Shown: positions 10,852 to 20,590, counted from the stretch's first letter. The stretch: DNA of 64,000 nt from Staphylococcus arlettae (GCF_002902345.1 NZ_PPQB01000012.1:55957-119956), one strand, 5' to 3'. Notes: a model not told the origin generated them from the letters alone. A program made the numbers and translations.

Positions 10852-11835
10852 CTATTGTTGGTCAGACGCAAAAGCAATGCCAGCAGTCTGTCTTGCTTGT
10901 TCAAATGTTCTCATCACTGCTAGTGAATGTGTTAACAAGTCATAGCACCTTGTATAATCACTTTGATCATAAATCTCTTTAAAATCAACAGTCTCATAGT
11001 ATAGCAAATTGTCTGTGAGTTGATTATTTAACTCATACTGACCATCTTTAAGATGCAATGTTACTTTATCAAAAGCGTTTGCACCATTCTCTATATGCAT
11101 AAATCCTTCTTCACCTTGAATCTGTATGAAATCTATACCATTCGTATCTTTAGAACCAACACACGTGGCAAGAAAATCATCATATTGCAGGGTTAATATA
11201 CCAGAAGTATCAATACCATTGGCATGTTTATTTGCCATATATTGCACGTCTCGAGGTTCTCCGAAGAGGCTGAGCACAAAGTGTAAGTTATAAATATTAA
11301 TATCCGCTAGCGCCCCTCCAGAAAATTTAGGATTAAAAACATTCGGTGACTCTCCACGTAACAAGGCATCATATCTACTTGAATATTTTCCGTAATTACA
11401 TTGAATCATTTTAATATGTCCTAATTTATGTAACTGCGCTTTTGCTAGTTGATAGTTGGGTAAATGTATCGTCGTTATGGCTTCAAACAGCATTAGTTTT
11501 TGGTCACGTGCTAATTGGATAAGTGCTTCTGCTTCTTTTACTGTTGATGTTAATGGTTTTTCACAAATAACATGTTTACCATGTTTGAGTGCTTCACTTG
11601 CATACTTATAATGCAAACTATTAGGTGAAGCAATATATATTACATCTATAGTATTATCATTAAAAAAAGCATCTATATTTGTATGTATCGTATCAATACC
11701 GTAAGTGTCCGCTAACACCTTAGCATTATCGTAATTACGTGTGTACATAGCAACGCAACTAACGTCTTCAATTTCACCAATCGCTGACAAAAAGCGATCG
11801 ACTATAAAACCAGTACCAATTGTCCCTATTTTCAT
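10852..11835 (-). CDS. Gfo/Idh/MocA family NAD(P)-dependent oxidoreductase
   Basis: A 327-residue dehydrogenase. The Rossmann motif GTIGTGFIVDRF starts at residue 3, the EKPLTST catalytic-lysine motif is near residue 93, and the C-terminal alpha/beta domain carries FSGGALADINIYNLH. The family oxidises or reduces sugars, inositols or dihydrodiols. The substrate cannot be read from the sequence and the neighbours give no clue. AGGAGAT sits 6 bases before the ATG. It appears to be monocistronic. Confidence 0.85.
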   Translation of the reverse strand: MKIGTIGTGFIVDRFLSAIGEIEDVSCVAMYTRNYDNAKVLADTYGIDTIHTNIDAFFNDNTIDVIYIASPNSLHYKYASEALKHGKHVICEKPLTSTVKEAEALIQLARDQKLMLFEAITTIHLPNYQLAKAQLHKLGHIKMIQCNYGKYSSRYDALLRGESPNVFNPKFSGGALADINIYNLHFVLSLFGEPRDVQYMANKHANGIDTSGILTLQYDDFLATCVGSKDTNGIDFIQIQGEEGFMHIENGANAFDKVTLHLKDGQYELNNQLTDNLLYYETVDFKEIYDQSDYTRCYDLLTHSLAVMRTFEQARQTAGIAFASDQQ

Positions 11836-12045
11836 GACAGCATCTCCTACCCTTGTTTTATTTTATCGTTACAGTAATACAATTTGTAACGCGCTTACTT
11901 TCTATAGTTCATGATTCATTACTAAAATGCAACTAAATATGCTTATGCATGTTACCAATTAACATTGGAACACTTCAATTTGTTATAATAGAATCGTCTT
12001 TTACACATTACATAGCTTAAAATTTTATATTAATGAGGTTGTTAT

Positions 12046-12771
12046 ATGACACAAACGAACAAAACACAAATTATTGATTATTGGAATAAACGTGCCACCA
12101 CTTTTAGTGAAGATAAACAAGCTGAATTGGAAAGTGACCATGCAACATCATGGTTAACTGAAATTTCACGTTATATTACGATTCGTCCAAATATGCGTAT
12201 TTTAGATATTGGTACAGGCGCTGGCTTTTTAGCTATTTTATGCGCACAACAAGGTGCAACTGTTAACGGTATTGACTTATCTCCTGAGATGGTTCACTCT
12301 GCGCAACAGAACGCAGCTCGTTTTCAACAAACTATAGATTTTCAAATTATGGATGCAGAATCTTTAAACTTTGATAATCAAACATTTGATGTAGTCATTG
12401 CACGCAATGTGACGTGGTTACTACCACATCCAAAAGCAGCATATCAAGAATGGCTGCGTGTCTTAAAACAGGATGGTATTTTAATCAATATCGATGCTAA
12501 TTATGGCCAAGATAGCTTCACATCTTATCAAGATTTCACGAATGACCATGCCCATGCAAAACTCGGAGATGATATGTTAACAGAAAGTGAGACCATCAAA
12601 CAAAATTTAACAATTAATAAACAACCTAGACCTACTTATGACTTTCAATTATTACTTGAGTTAGGTTACGAAGACATTACTGCAGATACTTCCGTACATG
12701 GACGTGTTTATCAGCATCAAGATGCCTTTTACAATCCAGCACCTGTCTTTATGCTAAGCGTGCGTAAATAA
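12046..12771 (+). CDS. Class I SAM-dependent methyltransferase
   Basis: A 241-residue protein with a methyltransferase-11 type fold. Motif I is ILDIGTGAGFLAIL (about 50-63), followed by the acidic loop GIDLSPEMV and the motif FDVVIARNVTWLLPHPKAAYQEWLRVLKQDG. The substrate is unknown; the shape resembles ubiquinone/biotin-type (UbiE/BioC-like) methylases, but this is only fold level. GAGG precedes the ATG. It stands alone between the divergent Gfo/Idh gene and fda. Confidence 0.82.
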   Translation: MTQTNKTQIIDYWNKRATTFSEDKQAELESDHATSWLTEISRYITIRPNMRILDIGTGAGFLAILCAQQGATVNGIDLSPEMVHSAQQNAARFQQTIDFQIMDAESLNFDNQTFDVVIARNVTWLLPHPKAAYQEWLRVLKQDGILINIDANYGQDSFTSYQDFTNDHAHAKLGDDMLTESETIKQNLTINKQPRPTYDFQLLLELGYEDITADTSVHGRVYQHQDAFYNPAPVFMLSVRK

Positions 12772-12921
12772 ATAGCGAAACTATGCTTGCCGAACACTAC
12801 ATCGTAAATAACTATAATTTTTTAAACGTGGGCTTTCTTTTACAACTGTATAGTATAACAATTGCGTTATTCGAAATTTTTTATCATACTAGAAGAGAAT
12901 AAAATATAAGGAGTGAAAGTA

Positions 12922-13815
12922 ATGAATACAGAACAACTTGAAAAAATCAAAACTGGAAAAGGTTTTATTGCGGCGTTAGACCAAAGTGGCGGTAGTACAC
13001 CAAAAGCACTTAAAGATTATGGCGTGACTGAAGATCAATATGATAGTGAAGATGAAATGTTCAATTTAGTTCATGATATGCGTACTCGCATCGTCGCTTC
13101 ACCTGCATTTACTTCAGACAAAATTGTCGGAGCAATTTTATTCGAACAAACAATGGATCGTACAGTCGAAGGTAAACACACTGGTGATTACCTTGCAGAT
13201 AAAGGCATTGTACCATTCTTAAAAGTAGATAAAGGTTTGGCTGAACAAAAAGACGGTGTTCAATTAATGAAACCAATGCCAGAATTAGATAGTTTATTAA
13301 GTCGCGCAAATGAGCATAAAATTTTTGGCACTAAGATGCGTTCTAACATTCTTGAATTAAATAAAGACGGCATTGATTTAGTCGTTAAACAACAATTTGA
13401 TGTAGCTAAACAAATTATCGCTGCTGGTTTAGTCCCAATTATTGAACCAGAAGTCAACATAAACGCAGAAAACAAAGCTGATATTGAAGCATATTTAGCT
13501 GACTCTATTTTAACTGAATTAAACAAGTTAAATGATGACCAGTTAGTCATGCTGAAATTAACGATTCCTACTAATCCTAATCAATATCAAACATTAATTA
13601 ACCATCAAAATGTCGTACGTGTCGTTGCATTATCTGGTGGTTATAGTAGAGAAGCAGCTAACAATTTACTTAAAGCCAATGATGGACTAATCGCAAGCTT
13701 CTCACGTGCATTGATTAATGATTTAAATGTAAATCAAAGTGACGAAGAATTCGACCGTATTTTAGGCGAAACGATTGAATCAATTTACGATGCTTCAGTA
13801 AATAAAAATGCCTAA
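12922..13815 (+). CDS. fda: Class I fructose-bisphosphate aldolase
   Basis: This 297-residue Schiff-base aldolase splits fructose 1,6-bisphosphate into two trioses. Motifs are [18 protein letters not shown] near the N-terminus, the lysine-containing strand VMLKLTIPT and [14 protein letters not shown] near the C-terminus. The start ATG at 12922 has AAGGAGTG upstream; a GTG three codons earlier lies inside that ribosome site. It matches the staphylococcal class I aldolase, which coexists with a class II enzyme elsewhere in the genome. A terminator follows. Confidence 0.93.
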   Translation: MNTEQLEKIKTGKGFIAALDQSGGSTPKALKDYGVTEDQYDSEDEMFNLVHDMRTRIVASPAFTSDKIVGAILFEQTMDRTVEGKHTGDYLADKGIVPFLKVDKGLAEQKDGVQLMKPMPELDSLLSRANEHKIFGTKMRSNILELNKDGIDLVVKQQFDVAKQIIAAGLVPIIEPEVNINAENKADIEAYLADSILTELNKLNDDQLVMLKLTIPTNPNQYQTLINHQNVVRVVALSGGYSREAANNLLKANDGLIASFSRALINDLNVNQSDEEFDRILGETIESIYDASVNKNA

Positions 13816-13867
13816 ATCCGTCACTATATTTCCTAAGTAATATTATTATCAATTTCTATAAAGACTC

Positions 13868-13904
13868 AAAAAAGACTAATCTTGAAAAAGGATTAGTCTT
13901 TTTT
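13868..13904 (+). terminator. Intrinsic terminator of fda
   Basis: AAAAAAGACTAATC / GATTAGTCTTTTTT stem with an AT-rich loop and T-tail. A near copy of the loop, right arm and tail occurs at 14632-14664, on the other side of the tandem repeat array. Confidence 0.9.
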
Positions 13905-13909
13905 TTAGA

Positions 13910-14132
13910 TTAATAGTAGCACAAATCAGCTGGTATACTTGAAAACATTTTTAATCCCTCTGCATCGTAAAAAGCACGTATAGTTTTTACTTAAAATTCT
14001 AAAATGAAGTACTTTATCTAAAAGCTATAGCCAAGTACAAACGATAACTACATTTATTTCTATTTCTTGAATTCTTTGGCTCGTTAATTTTATGCTACAT
14101 AGCCTTTGTATAAGTAATATTTTAGTATCATA
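13910..14132. other. Intergenic spacer with nothing recognised
   Basis: Between the fda terminator and the first unit of the repeat array. I see no coding frame with a ribosome site and no clear structure. Confidence 0.5.
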
Positions 14133-14230
14133 TTAGCAGTGCTTTGGGCCGACTCCTGCGGGAATAGCACTCGCCGAAGACTACAGGCTGAGGCAGTGCC
14201 CACGGAAAGCGTGCACAAAAAAACTGCCAA
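14133..14230 (+). repeat. Structured repeat, copy B (first tandem unit)
   Basis: A 98-bp element from TTAGCAGT to ACTGCCAA. The ends are inverted (canonical TTGGCAGT / ACTGCCAA). The core carries CCGACTCCTGCGGGAATAGC, GAAGACTACAGGCTGAGGC and GGAAAGCGTGCAC. It is GC-rich compared with its surroundings. The spacing to copies C and D is 187 bp. Confidence 0.88.
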
Positions 14231-14319
14231 CAAAGCCAGAAATTTGGTCTGTACCCTTTTGTTTTATTGACGGTAAACAGACTTTAAATATTAGTTCTCC
14301 TAAAGACTTTTCTATATTA

Positions 14320-14417
14320 TTGACAGTGCTTTGGGCCGACTCCTGCGGGAATAGCACTCTCCAAAGACTACAGGCTGAGGCAGTGCCTGCGGAAAGCGTG
14401 CACAAAAAAACTGCCAA
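14320..14417 (+). repeat. Structured repeat, copy C (second tandem unit)
   Basis: A 98-bp element 187 bp after copy B. The 89-bp linker between units is itself nearly identical in both intervals (14231-14319 and 14418-14506), so the unit of amplification was the whole 187 bp. Confidence 0.88.
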
Positions 14418-14506
14418 CAAAGCCAGAAATTTGACCTGTACCCTTTTGTTTTATTGACGGTAAACAGACTTTAAATATTAGTTCTCCTAAAGACTTTTCT
14501 ATAGTA

Positions 14507-14604
14507 TTGGCAGTGCTTTGGTCCGACTCCTGCGGGAATAGCACTCGCCGAAGACTACAGGCTAAGGCAGTGCCCGCGGAAAGCGCGCACAAAAAAACTG
14601 CCAA
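14507..14604 (+). repeat. Structured repeat, copy D (third tandem unit)
   Basis: A 98-bp element from TTGGCAGT to ACTGCCAA, 187 bp after copy C. Its right end continues into a hairpin (14597-14629) that makes a minus-strand terminator. Confidence 0.88.
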
Positions 14605-14629
14605 CAAAGCCAGTAACTTTGTTGACAGT
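14591..14629 (-). terminator. Terminator downstream of the APC permease, built from repeat D
   Basis: ACTGCCAACAAAG (14597-14609) pairs with CTTTGTTGACAGT (14617-14629). On the minus strand it is followed by seven T residues (14591-14597). Confidence 0.7.
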
Positions 14630-14631
14630 AC

Positions 14632-14664
14632 GAGACTAACCTTGAAAAAGGATTAGTCTTTTTT
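14632..14664 (+). terminator. Second copy of the fda-type terminator
   Basis: AGACTAACC / GGATTAGTCT with the same TTGAAAAA loop and T-tail as the fda terminator at 13868. It lies between the repeat array and the permease stop codon. Confidence 0.7.
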
Positions 14665-14700
14665 ATTAGCGAGTTTCACTTTAACTCGTATGTTGATATA

Positions 14701-16080
14701 TTAATTTGTTTTTTCAGCTTGATAAGTAATAACTGAATTTTTTCTTTTCTGCGTGAAATATAACACCGCAGCAATGACATACCACGCTAACACAATCAAC
14801 CATTCTGATGGCCATGATAACGAGGATGGCATACCTGGCATATATATTAAGATAAAACCAATACTTAATACAATCGCAGTCACACCTATCGCTATACCAT
14901 TTTTAATACGATACGGTCTGACCAAGTCTGGTTGAGACTTTCTTAGTTTCACAAAAGAAATTGCTACAAGTAAGTAACCTAACACGACCCCAATTCCACC
15001 AGCATTGACGATCCATTGTAATGCCGGACGACCTAATAAGGGAGCTACAAATGCTAAGACACCTAGAAATAGGATGCCGTGCGTAGGTGTTTTATATTTA
15101 GGGTGAATATAAGCAAACCACTCAGAAATCATACCATTTTTAGCCATAGCATATAAAATACGGCTACCACCAATAATAAACGCATTCCAACTTGTGATAA
15201 TGCCGGCAACACCACCTAATACAAGTAACACACCAAATCCACCACTACCAAATAGATTTACCATAGCATCTGCAGTAGCTAAACTACTCGTTGATAATTC
15301 TTTCGGTGTTAATCCTGTCGCTACACCAAAAACAATTAACAAATAAAAAATAACTGAAGCAATAATTGAAACTACTAAAATGCTTCCTATCTTTTTGGCT
15401 GGTGCTTTTACTTCTTCAGCAATTTGCGGTATAACATCAAAACCTACAAATAAAAATGGTATCATCATTAACACAGATAATGTGCCACCTGCACCATTTT
15501 CAAATGGTTTTAGCTGACTAAAATCACCATTAAATCCTGCACCACCTACTAAAAGCAAGCCTACCGCTACAATAAATATCGTAAAAACGGTCTGCAATAC
15601 CGCTGCAGGTTTTACACCAAAATAATTAAGCGATGTTAAAATAATGCTACCAAGCGAACCGATGAGTACCCAAGTTAAGTACACATCCCAGCCTGCAACA
15701 TTCCAGAGTAATCCTTGATGTTGAAATGGGATAACATAGTCTATCACTGTTGGTAATGCAACTGCTTCAAACGTAATGACTGATACATAGCCAAACAACA
15801 CAGACCACCCTGAAATAAAAGCAACGCCAGGTGCAAAGGCTTTTTTTACAAAAACAAAACCACCACCTGTTTCTGGTATGGCTGAAGCTAATTCAGCGTA
15901 GGTCAAACCTATGACAATGACCAAAATACCACCGATAACAAATGCGATAATACTACCGATAAAACCAGCCGTAGAAACCCATTCACCTGACAATACTACC
16001 CAACCCCAACCGAGCATTGCACCGATTGCTAAAAACAGTACATCTACGATATTCATTGTTTTATTAAACTGAGATTTCAT
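14701..16080 (-). CDS. APC-superfamily amino acid permease, probable GABA permease
   Basis: A 459-residue protein with about 12 transmembrane segments. The N-terminal APC motif is LAIGAMLGWGWVVLSGEW, followed by AELASAIPETGGGFVFVKKAFAPG, typical of amino acid/polyamine/organocation carriers. It is the last gene after gabT and gabD on the same strand, so GABA or a related amine is the likely substrate; this is context inference, and closely related carriers move other amino acids. A hairpin lies between gabD and this gene. AAGGGG precedes the start. Confidence 0.85.
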   Translation of the reverse strand: MKSQFNKTMNIVDVLFLAIGAMLGWGWVVLSGEWVSTAGFIGSIIAFVIGGILVIVIGLTYAELASAIPETGGGFVFVKKAFAPGVAFISGWSVLFGYVSVITFEAVALPTVIDYVIPFQHQGLLWNVAGWDVYLTWVLIGSLGSIILTSLNYFGVKPAAVLQTVFTIFIVAVGLLLVGGAGFNGDFSQLKPFENGAGGTLSVLMMIPFLFVGFDVIPQIAEEVKAPAKKIGSILVVSIIASVIFYLLIVFGVATGLTPKELSTSSLATADAMVNLFGSGGFGVLLVLGGVAGIITSWNAFIIGGSRILYAMAKNGMISEWFAYIHPKYKTPTHGILFLGVLAFVAPLLGRPALQWIVNAGGIGVVLGYLLVAISFVKLRKSQPDLVRPYRIKNGIAIGVTAIVLSIGFILIYMPGMPSSLSWPSEWLIVLAWYVIAAVLYFTQKRKNSVITYQAEKTN

Positions 16081-16122
16081 ATATCGTACCCCTTATATTA
16101 AATTCTATTAATCCACATAAAT

Positions 16123-16165
16123 GGCAACAAGCGTGTCGATGTGATAGCTTAACACACTTGTTGTC
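16123..16165 (-). terminator. Hairpin between gabD and the permease gene
   Basis: GGCAACAAGCGTGT (16123-16136) pairs with ACACACTTGTTGTC (16152-16165). The T-run on the minus strand is poor, so it may be a weak or partial terminator that lowers permease expression, or an mRNA processing or stability hairpin. Confidence 0.5.
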
Positions 16166-16174
16166 GTGTTATAG

Positions 16175-17554
16175 TTATTGTTTGATAGATAAATATTTAG
16201 TTTCTAAATATGGTTCTATGCCTTCAGTTGCACCTTCTCGACCATAACCACTTTCTTTGACACCACCGAATGGTGCATGGGCTGCAGATGGCCCACCATC
16301 ATTCCAACCAATAACGCCATATTCAAGTTCATTATAGAATTTTAAACCTGTGCGATAATCATTAGTAAAGAAATATGCCGCTAAGCCAAATGGTGTGTCA
16401 TTTGCGATGCGAATGACTTCATCAATATCATCGTAAGCCATAACTGGTGCTAATGGACCAAATGTTTCCTCGTTCATTACTTTCATATCTTGAGTGGCAT
16501 TCGCTATCACAACTGGTCGTAAGAAATTGCCACCTAACGCTGTCATGTCATCAAGTGAACGTGAAATAGAAGCACCTTTGGTTGATGCATCTGTCACTTG
16601 ATCTAAAACTTTAGCAACTGCATCACTATTAATTAATGGGCCAACTTTCACACCTTCATCCATGCCATTACCTACTTTAAGTTCATGTACTTTCGCAGTT
16701 AATTTTTTGGTATATTCGTCTACGATGGATTGATGAACGTAAATACGGTTAGCACAAATACAAGTTTGGCCTGCATTTCTAAATTTAGAGGCAATTGTTT
16801 CTTCAACTGCTGCATCTATATCCGCATCACTATGAATAATAAATGGTGCCAAACCACCTAATTCCATAGTTGCATTTTTCACCGATTCTGACGCTTGTTG
16901 AATTAATTTTTTGCCGACTGGTGTAGAGCCGGTAAATGTGATTTTACGAATGGCTTCATGACTCGTGAATAACTCACCTGCATCTCTACCTGATGCAATG
17001 ACATAAGAAATAACATCTTCTGGAAAACCTGCGTCATGTGCTAATTCAATTAACTTAATTGTCGTTAGTGGCGTTTGAACAGCTGGCTTACATATAATTG
17101 TACAACCAGCCGCTACTGCAGGCGCAATTTTACGTGTAATCATAGCTGCAGGGAAATTCCATGGTGTAATAGCTCCTACTACACCAATAGGAAATTTATC
17201 TACGAGAATCTTTTTATCTGATGTATTGGCAGGGATTGTGCGTCCATACACACGCTTAGCTTCTTCGGCATACCATTTCACATACGAATTAGCGTAAGTT
17301 ACTTCACCTTTAGCTTCTGCATACGGCTTGCCACCTTCTAATGTGATAAGCTCTGCTAATTCATCAATGTTATTATCAATGAGTTCCGCCCATTTATATA
17401 ATGTTGCTGCACGTTCATGTGCATCTATGACTTTCCACGATTGAAATGCCTCTTGAGCACGATCTATTTGAGCATTGATTTCAACTTCAGGCGTATAATC
17501 TAAAGTAGATATTACTTCTTCTGTTGCTGGATTAATTACTTCTAATTTTGTCAT
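16175..17554 (-). CDS. gabD: Succinate-semialdehyde dehydrogenase
   Basis: GabD oxidises succinate semialdehyde to succinate with NAD(P), completing the GABA shunt. It has 459 residues from ATG 17554, preceded by AGGGGGT at 7 bases (a GTG directly before it is less well spaced). Aldehyde dehydrogenase landmarks are ITPWNFP at 129-135, Glu231 in MELGGLAP, and Cys265 with Cys267 in GQTCICANR. It lies downstream of gabT on the same strand. Confidence 0.9.
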   Translation of the reverse strand: MTKLEVINPATEEVISTLDYTPEVEINAQIDRAQEAFQSWKVIDAHERAATLYKWAELIDNNIDELAELITLEGGKPYAEAKGEVTYANSYVKWYAEEAKRVYGRTIPANTSDKKILVDKFPIGVVGAITPWNFPAAMITRKIAPAVAAGCTIICKPAVQTPLTTIKLIELAHDAGFPEDVISYVIASGRDAGELFTSHEAIRKITFTGSTPVGKKLIQQASESVKNATMELGGLAPFIIHSDADIDAAVEETIASKFRNAGQTCICANRIYVHQSIVDEYTKKLTAKVHELKVGNGMDEGVKVGPLINSDAVAKVLDQVTDASTKGASISRSLDDMTALGGNFLRPVVIANATQDMKVMNEETFGPLAPVMAYDDIDEVIRIANDTPFGLAAYFFTNDYRTGLKFYNELEYGVIGWNDGGPSAAHAPFGGVKESGYGREGATEGIEPYLETKYLSIKQ

Positions 17555-17647
17555 CACAATGACCCCCTTTATTATTTCAACAGTAAAGCTCGATATTGAA
17601 ACAGATAATTGTCAATACGTTTAAGCCACAATACTGTCTTACTTATA

Positions 17648-18961
17648 TTATACTTGTTGTGTTGAAGTTACTTCGTTTAATGCTGCCGTTAAAATATCAA
17701 AGCCTCGTGTAAGTTCTTCATCTGTAATCACTAACGGCGTTAGGAAGCGTATGACGTTACCTTTAATACCAGCAGACAACAATAACAAGCCTTGTTCATT
17801 AGCAACTTTTACAATGTTAGCAGTCAATGCTTTATCTGGTTTACCAGTTTGAGGATCGATAACTTCGAAAGCAACCATTGCTCCTAACCTACGTGTATGT
17901 TGTATAAAATTATGTGTCGCACTTAAAGCGTTCAATTTATCTTCGATAGCTTGTCCTATTGTTTCTGCTTTTTCGTTTAACTGTTCTTGTTCAATGATTT
18001 CAATAACTTTTAACGCCGCTTCACATGCCAATGGATTCCCTGCATAGGTACCACCAATTTCTCCAGGGTTTGCACTATCGACAATTTCAGCCTTACCAAC
18101 GACACCGCTTAAAGGAAAACCTGCTGCTAAAGATTTAGATACAGTCATTAAGTCTGGCTCAACATCAAAATGTTCAATGGCAAATAATTTACCCGTACGT
18201 GCAAAACCAGTTTGGATTTCATCAGCTACAAAAATAATACCATGCGCTTCACAAATTTTTTTCACTGCTTGTACAAATGATTTTGGCGGAATAATAAAAC
18301 CACCTTCACCTTGTACTGGTTCCATAACGACGCAAGCTACTTCTTCAGGATCTACAGTTTCAATAAAGAAGTCTTCTAATCGTGCAATAGCTTGTGCTTC
18401 AAAATCTTCTTGCGATACATTATCAGCTTTTTCTGCTACGTTAGGATAAGGTGCTTGGTAAACTTCAGGTGCAAAAGGTCCAAATCCAAGTTTATACGGA
18501 CGTACCTTACTAGTCATAGACATAGTTAAGTTTGTTCGGCCATGAAAACCTCTGACAAAAGAAACAACTGATTGTCTGCCTGTATATTTTCTAGCAATTT
18601 TCACAGCATTTTCTACTGCCTCTGCACCAGAGTTCAGTAATACTGTCTTTTTAGCAAAATCACCTGGAGTAATGTGTGCAAGTTTTTCTGCTAATTTCAA
18701 ATAACTTTCATACATAATGACATTAAATCCTGGATGTATAAATTTATCTAACTGATTTTTTAAATGTGCGGTAATTTCTGGATGTGAGTGTCCTACATTC
18801 AATGTACCGATAGCACCTGCAAAGTCAATAAAGTCATTGCCTTCAATATCAGTAATAGTTGCACCTTTAGCATAATCTGCTACGTGTAGGTTACCATTGC
18901 CTACCCCTCTTGCCACATATGTTTCTCTTAGCGCTTGATAATCATTTGAATTTTTAGTCAT
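17648..18961 (-). CDS. gabT: 4-aminobutyrate aminotransferase
   Basis: GabT is a PLP class III aminotransferase that moves the amino group of GABA to 2-oxoglutarate. It has 437 residues. SGAEAVE (111-117) binds the cofactor phosphate, DEIQTG begins at 247 and the Schiff-base lysine is Lys276 in TVSKSLAAGFPLSG. CGGGGGT precedes the ATG. It follows gabR after 186 bases that hold its promoter, and leads gabD and the permease. Class III enzymes are hard to separate by substrate, but gabD and the GabR-type regulator next to it favour GABA. Confidence 0.9.
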   Translation of the reverse strand: MTKNSNDYQALRETYVARGVGNGNLHVADYAKGATITDIEGNDFIDFAGAIGTLNVGHSHPEITAHLKNQLDKFIHPGFNVIMYESYLKLAEKLAHITPGDFAKKTVLLNSGAEAVENAVKIARKYTGRQSVVSFVRGFHGRTNLTMSMTSKVRPYKLGFGPFAPEVYQAPYPNVAEKADNVSQEDFEAQAIARLEDFFIETVDPEEVACVVMEPVQGEGGFIIPPKSFVQAVKKICEAHGIIFVADEIQTGFARTGKLFAIEHFDVEPDLMTVSKSLAAGFPLSGVVGKAEIVDSANPGEIGGTYAGNPLACEAALKVIEIIEQEQLNEKAETIGQAIEDKLNALSATHNFIQHTRRLGAMVAFEVIDPQTGKPDKALTANIVKVANEQGLLLLSAGIKGNVIRFLTPLVITDEELTRGFDILTAALNEVTSTQQV

Positions 18962-19147
18962 ATCTAGACCCCCGTTTTCTGTTTATAATATGAACCACCA
19001 AAAAAGCGGTTACATTTCCACTAACGTATCTTTACGATACTACCCAAACAGATGGTTATCCCATTTGGAAATTTATCTATTTTCTAAAAATTTAAAATAT
19101 TCTTGGTATGATGTAAAGGACCAGATAGCTAAAATATATGGTACCAG

Positions 19148-20533
19148 TTACTTGATAAGAATCGCTTTTAATGTTGACACAGCCTTACTCATTGTAGTCA
19201 AATCTATATTGGCAAAACCGATAATCAATGTTTTGGTTGCTGTCGTTTCGCCTACAGGTTCCACCGTAAATCTATTTATTGTATATAACTCAACTTGATG
19301 TTCGTGCGCACGACTTTCTATTTCCGTGTAACTATAATTCGTCTTCACTTCAACAATGAAATGTAAGCCTGCTTTCGTATCCTTAATAGTAATTTTATCT
19401 TTAAATTCTTTTTTCAATGCTCTAATTAACTTTATTCTTTTTTCTTCATAAATATGGTGCATTTTTTTAATATAGCGTTCATAATGTCCATCTTTAATCA
19501 ACATGTATAATGTTAGTGCGTTCAGCATTGAAAAATCTGGAATTACATTATGATTCGTAGTTTCAAAGCGTTTGACTAACGACGTTGGTAAAATCATATA
19601 ACTTAAGCGTAAGCCGGGCATTAATGTTTTTGAAAATGTTCCTAAATATATAACTCGTCCACTTTTATCAAAACTATACAAAGATGGAATATTATCAGTA
19701 TTATACTTAAATTCACTGTCATAATCGTCTTCTACTATATAACCATTCGTTTGTGTCATCCAGTTTAATAAATCTATACGTCTAGAAATCGGCATAATTG
19801 TCCCCATCGGAAATTGGTGTGACGGTGTGACTATTACTAAATTAGGATTTAATGCTTTTAAAGCTTTTATTGAGATACCTTTATTATCTAACGATACAGG
19901 AATGGTTACTTTTTGTGATCGATTGAGTAAATCTCTAAATCTGGAATAACCAGGATTTTCTACAGCAATTTTACTATCTTCTTCCATTACATCTAACAAC
20001 TGTTTGAGTAGTACATTCGTCCCAGACCCAATAATAATTTGTTCTGGATGACAATGAATGCCACGTTTATAAGATACCAATTTAGCAATAGTTTGTCTTA
20101 GTTCCATAGGCCCTTTAAACTCAGGTATCGAAGACAGTCGTGACGTAAATTGTCTAAACACTTGTTTTTGTAACTTTAACCATGTCTCCATCGGAAAGTT
20201 TTCGATATTAGTACTCATATGTGAAAAAGAATATTGATATTGTGGTGCTGCTTCTCTATAGTAATCTTCCAATTGAATTTGAGTTTGTGGTTTTACAATT
20301 AATTGTTCTAAAGGTTCGATGTAATAACCTTTGCGCTCTTGGGTGTAAATATAGCCTTCTTCCAATAATTGCTCATATGCTGCCTTCACACTATTTACAC
20401 TAATATTAGCGTGTTGTGCCATTGCTCTTTTAGATGGTAATTTTTCATGGCTTTCATATTTATATGCCAAAATATCATCCTTCAAGTCATTATACAGTTG
20501 GCGATAAATGTAATTCACTGAACTTTCTTGCAT
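19148..20533 (-). CDS. gabR: MocR/GabR-type regulator (GntR helix-turn-helix with aminotransferase-like domain)
   Basis: A 461-residue regulator. Residues about 10-75 form a GntR winged helix (KLPSKRAMAQHANISVNSVKAAYEQLLEEGYI). The rest is a class I aminotransferase-like domain with the PLP lysine in YLGTFSKTLMPGLRLSY. In Bacillus, GabR binds PLP and GABA and switches on gabTD. Here it lies upstream of gabT on the same strand rather than divergent. AAGGAGG precedes the start. Confidence 0.88.
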   Translation of the reverse strand: MQESSVNYIYRQLYNDLKDDILAYKYESHEKLPSKRAMAQHANISVNSVKAAYEQLLEEGYIYTQERKGYYIEPLEQLIVKPQTQIQLEDYYREAAPQYQYSFSHMSTNIENFPMETWLKLQKQVFRQFTSRLSSIPEFKGPMELRQTIAKLVSYKRGIHCHPEQIIIGSGTNVLLKQLLDVMEEDSKIAVENPGYSRFRDLLNRSQKVTIPVSLDNKGISIKALKALNPNLVIVTPSHQFPMGTIMPISRRIDLLNWMTQTNGYIVEDDYDSEFKYNTDNIPSLYSFDKSGRVIYLGTFSKTLMPGLRLSYMILPTSLVKRFETTNHNVIPDFSMLNALTLYMLIKDGHYERYIKKMHHIYEEKRIKLIRALKKEFKDKITIKDTKAGLHFIVEVKTNYSYTEIESRAHEHQVELYTINRFTVEPVGETTATKTLIIGFANIDLTTMSKAVSTLKAILIK

Positions 20534-20562
20534 ATGTATCCTCCTTATCCGACTTACTTATC

Positions 20563-20590
20563 ATTGTAGCGATTTTTACGCTTACGACAA
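20563..20590 (-). promoter_or_regulatory. Promoter of gabR
   Basis: On the minus strand TTGTCG (20585-20590), 16 bases, TACAAT (20563-20568), about 30 bases before the gabR start codon. Confidence 0.5.

Noticed and set aside
14133..14604. CRISPR-like array
   Set aside because: Units are 98 bp with near-identical 89-bp linkers, so there are no unique spacers, and no cas genes are near.
14181..14607. Two similar 79-codon minus-strand frames
   Set aside because: They are the translated tandem repeat itself; their similarity comes from the DNA repeat, and no ribosome site is present.
18990..19298. 102-codon plus-strand frame between gabT and gabR
   Set aside because: It overlaps the gabR 3' end antisense and the gabT promoter region; no ribosome site or known domain.
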